DNA of 7,173 bases. Origin: RGIG5612 sp963589005. GTDB lineage: Bacteria > Bacillota > Clostridia > Lachnospirales > Lachnospiraceae. The stretch is from contig CAVAJR010000047.1 of NCBI GenBank assembly GCA_963589005.1, positions 1 through 7,173 on the forward strand, in the 5' to 3' direction. Below, one piece after another: positions 5,029-7,173 of the stretch. The notes beneath the pieces are model-generated. The model had not been told where the DNA came from. It made no database searches and saw nothing but the letters and a program-made list of their open reading frames with translations. Position numbers and translations under genes: made by a program. Within the stretch, counting starts at the first letter, position 1; the number at the start of each line of letters is the position of its first letter.

Positions 5029-6727
5029 AGGCATTATTATACAGTGGATCTCTGCGCTCATAATCGAAGGCTATGAACGTGATCTCGTCATTTTCTGACA
5101 TGATTTTATGGGCTGACTCTTCCCATACATTATACTTAAACGCATCTATATGAAGCTTCTTATCTAGTTTCATTTCTCGAATGATTTCCTTATAAGGAGC
5201 AAGATCTGCAGCAAATGAAGGCCTGCTCTTAAGATTTTCCCTAAGATACAGATCATATGTCAGAAGCTCCTTATAAAGAACTTCATGTGCAGAATCTTTG
5301 ATTTGTGCAAAGGAAAGAAGCACATTGTATCTGTATATTCTGGCCGGACTATTCGTAAAATATCCATTTTCATCATAAAAATCAGCCAGCTGCAGAAACA
5401 TATCAAATGCACTGTCAAATGCATTCTCCAATACTTTTATCGTCTGGCTGAACTGATGGCTGTTATAGTATAGCTCTACCATTTCTTCAGTCTTCTTAAG
5501 CCGGAGGATTTCGTCATATGCAAGCCAATCGGTCTTAAGTACCTCATATGGTGTATTACTCTTATACACAATGCCATAATTCTCGGCACTTCCATGCATC
5601 GGCGCCCCTTTAAGAACCTTCAAAAATCCCAATTGAAGCTGCGAAGGCTTCATGGCATAAACCTCATTGAAGCTTACTTTAAAGCTTTCATAGTTTTCAT
5701 ACGGGAGCCCTGCAATCAGGTCTAAATGCTGATGGGTATTCTTCATGCCGTTGATTCTGGATACTGTCTGTTTTAATTTGTCCAGGTTCATGACACGATT
5801 GATTGCCTTGATAGTATCAGGATTTACAGACTGAACACCTATCTCCAGCTGAATAAGTCCCGGTCTCATCTCGGACATTATATCAAGCTCATCCTCCGTC
5901 AGGATATCCCCTGCGATCTCGAAATGAAAATTTGTGATCCCATTGTCATGTTCCTTGATATATGTCAGTATTCCCATGGAATGTTTGTGGTCAATGTTGA
6001 ATGTCCTGTCCACAAATTTTACTTGCAAAACATTGTGATCCAGGAAAAATTGTAATTCGTCATACACCTTACCAAGTGACCTGAATCTGACCCGTCTGTC
6101 TACAGATGACAGGCAATAACTGCAGGAAAACGGACAGCCTCTGCTCGTTTCGTAGTAGATTATCTTATTGTCGAACTCATGGATATTGTCATTATTATAT
6201 ATAAATGGCACATTATCCATATTTAAAAGCTCCCGCTCCGGCGTGGTCAGCATCCCATTCTCTGTTCTTACAGTGATTCCGTCAATCTCATCCAACACCT
6301 TTAAGCCAATGCTGTAATAGGAAATTGCAAGTTCGGCAAATGTTCCCTCGCCCTCTCCTCGCATGACTCCCAGGATATCCTGATTTTCCTGCAGCACCTT
6401 ACAGGCATCAAATGTAACCTCCGGTCCCCCTACCCATATATCTGTATCCGGAAGAACCTTATGAAGGTCTCTTATTATGCTTCTTGTATATTCCCAGTTC
6501 CATATATAGCACGAAAAAGCCGCAACATCCGGCTTTTTCAAATAAATATCTGCAAGAATATCCTCCATCTGATTGTTGATAGTATATTCTGCGACCTCGA
6601 TCTCAGGCTTTATTTTCTCCGGCAAGCTTGCATATTCCGAAGAATTAAGTACATATGCCTGCAGCAAGTGAACTGCAAGATTAGAATGTATATATTTTGA
6701 ATTCAGAGCACATAGCAATATCTTCAT
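5009..6727 (-). CDS. B12-binding radical SAM protein with DUF4080-type C-terminal region
   Basis: This is predicted to be an iron-sulfur, S-adenosylmethionine and cobalamin-binding enzyme of unknown substrate. The 572 residues begin MKILLCALNSKYIHSNLA, typical of this family. The N-terminal cobalamin-binding fold covers about 1-130 (VGGPEVTFD near 99-107). The radical SAM core follows, with cluster ligands C198, C202 and C205 (RGCPFSCSYC) and later motifs FEIAGD and QLEIGVQS. The last 200 or so residues are helical and match the DUF4080 layout. I chose ATG at 6727, with AAAGGA upstream at slightly long spacing (about 11 bases). A reading frame extension to a TTG at 6784 would overlap aroQ, lacks a ribosome site and does not look like the family. 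It follows aroQ by 31 bases, suggesting co-transcription. Members of the broader class include methyltransferases, but the reaction cannot be read from sequence. Confidence 0.93.
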   Translation of the reverse strand: MKILLCALNSKYIHSNLAVHLLQAYVLNSSEYASLPEKIKPEIEVAEYTINNQMEDILADIYLKKPDVAAFSCYIWNWEYTRSIIRDLHKVLPDTDIWVGGPEVTFDACKVLQENQDILGVMRGEGEGTFAELAISYYSIGLKVLDEIDGITVRTENGMLTTPERELLNMDNVPFIYNNDNIHEFDNKIIYYETSRGCPFSCSYCLSSVDRRVRFRSLGKVYDELQFFLDHNVLQVKFVDRTFNIDHKHSMGILTYIKEHDNGITNFHFEIAGDILTEDELDIMSEMRPGLIQLEIGVQSVNPDTIKAINRVMNLDKLKQTVSRINGMKNTHQHLDLIAGLPYENYESFKVSFNEVYAMKPSQLQLGFLKVLKGAPMHGSAENYGIVYKSNTPYEVLKTDWLAYDEILRLKKTEEMVELYYNSHQFSQTIKVLENAFDSAFDMFLQLADFYDENGYFTNSPARIYRYNVLLSFAQIKDSAHEVLYKELLTYDLYLRENLKSRPSFAADLAPYKEIIREMKLDKKLHIDAFKYNVWEESAHKIMSENDEITFIAFDYERRDPLYNNAFVIQLR

Positions 6728-6758
6728 GTCATTACTTTTCCTTTGCACAAGTGGGACT

Positions 6759-7173
6759 TCAAGAACAGCATATGTGCCCTTCAAGTGTCTTGATTGCCTC
6801 TATATATCCTTCAAATCCCATGCCTATGATCGTTTTTATACATGCAAGCCTTACATATGAAATGCTTCTGAAGGCTTCTCTTTCTGAGATCTCAGAAATG
6901 TGTACCTCAACAGTCGGTATCTGCACAGCCTTTACAGCATCAAGGATTGCTACGCTTGTATGAGTATAAGCTCCAGGATTTATGACAATGCCGTCCATTA
7001 CGCCATAGGCTTCCTGGATTTTGTCTACCAGATCCCCTTCATGATTGGACTGATAAAATGAAACCTCAATATCCCTGCTGTTACAATATGTTTGTATCAT
7101 TTCCATCAGGTCAGCATATGTTTTGGCACCATATATCTGCGGCTCTCTTATTCCCAACATATTAAGATTCGGT
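6759..7173 (-). CDS. aroQ: 3-dehydroquinate dehydratase, type II (5' end outside the window)
   Basis: This enzyme catalyses the third step of the shikimate pathway, 3-dehydroquinate to 3-dehydroshikimate, through an enolate intermediate; the family forms dodecamers. The visible 137 residues start in-frame at the window edge with PNLNMLGIREP, so only about the first seven or eight residues are missing. The internal ATG at 7160 is not the true start. Family landmarks are all present: the Asn of PNLN, the Arg of GIREP, the catalytic Tyr of IYG, SNHEGDLVDKIQ, the substrate loop INPGAYTHTSVAI, the catalytic His in VEVHIS, and the Arg in SEREAFRS. Total length would be about 145, normal for type II. 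The end GHICCS is a little unusual but within range. The stop is 31 bases before the radical SAM gene, same strand. The promoter lies outside the window. Confidence 0.95.
   Translation of the reverse strand, partial: PNLNMLGIREPQIYGAKTYADLMEMIQTYCNSRDIEVSFYQSNHEGDLVDKIQEAYGVMDGIVINPGAYTHTSVAILDAVKAVQIPTVEVHISEISEREAFRSISYVRLACIKTIIGMGFEGYIEAIKTLEGHICCS

Noticed and set aside
6728..6784. Longer N-terminus for the radical SAM protein from a TTG at 6784
   Set aside because: It would overlap aroQ, has no ribosome site, and the extra 19 residues do not resemble the family, whereas ATG at 6727 gives the typical MKILL start.

Overview
The window looks like a chromosomal piece of a low-GC Firmicute, most likely a gut or rumen member of Lachnospiraceae or a close Clostridia relative. 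The evidence is the AT-rich base composition, the strong AGGAG-type ribosome sites with frequent TTG starts, and the gene content. That content is a Gram-positive Tad (Flp-type) pilus locus with an Flp1-like pilin, a TadZ resembling the one characterised in Eubacterium rectale, and what looks like a DUF5702 protein. The taxonomic call is inferred from family resemblance, not from a marker gene.

Every supported gene is on the minus strand, so transcription runs from the right edge to the left. At the right are two genes spaced like an operon. The first is type II 3-dehydroquinate dehydratase (aroQ), whose first few codons lie outside the window. The second is a B12-binding radical SAM protein with a DUF4080-type C-terminal region. 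Their transcript probably ends at a hairpin at 4950-4978.

A strong sigma-A type promoter (TTGACT, 17 nt, TATAGT; 4947-4919) begins inside the T-rich tail of that hairpin. It should drive the next unit after a leader of about 80 nt containing two stem-loops. The unit runs tadZ, tadA (cpaF), tadB, tadC, an Flp1-like pilin, and the start of a DUF5702-like protein cut by the left edge. From tadZ to tadC the genes overlap or nearly touch. A 127-nt gap with small hairpins separates tadC from the pilin gene.

Together the Tad genes encode most of the cytoplasmic and membrane motor of a type IVc pilus: TadZ as polar or scaffolding ATPase-like protein, TadA as assembly ATPase, TadB and TadC as the inner-membrane platform, and the pilin as substrate. 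The prepilin peptidase, further TadE-like proteins and any adhesin or tip protein are not visible and may lie to the left.

I see no wholly new system. The most unusual points are a large, apparently internally duplicated extracytoplasmic domain inserted in TadC, TTG starts on three of the four motor genes, and the terminator/promoter overlap ahead of tadZ. I see no tRNA, rRNA, CRISPR array, insertion sequence or attachment site.
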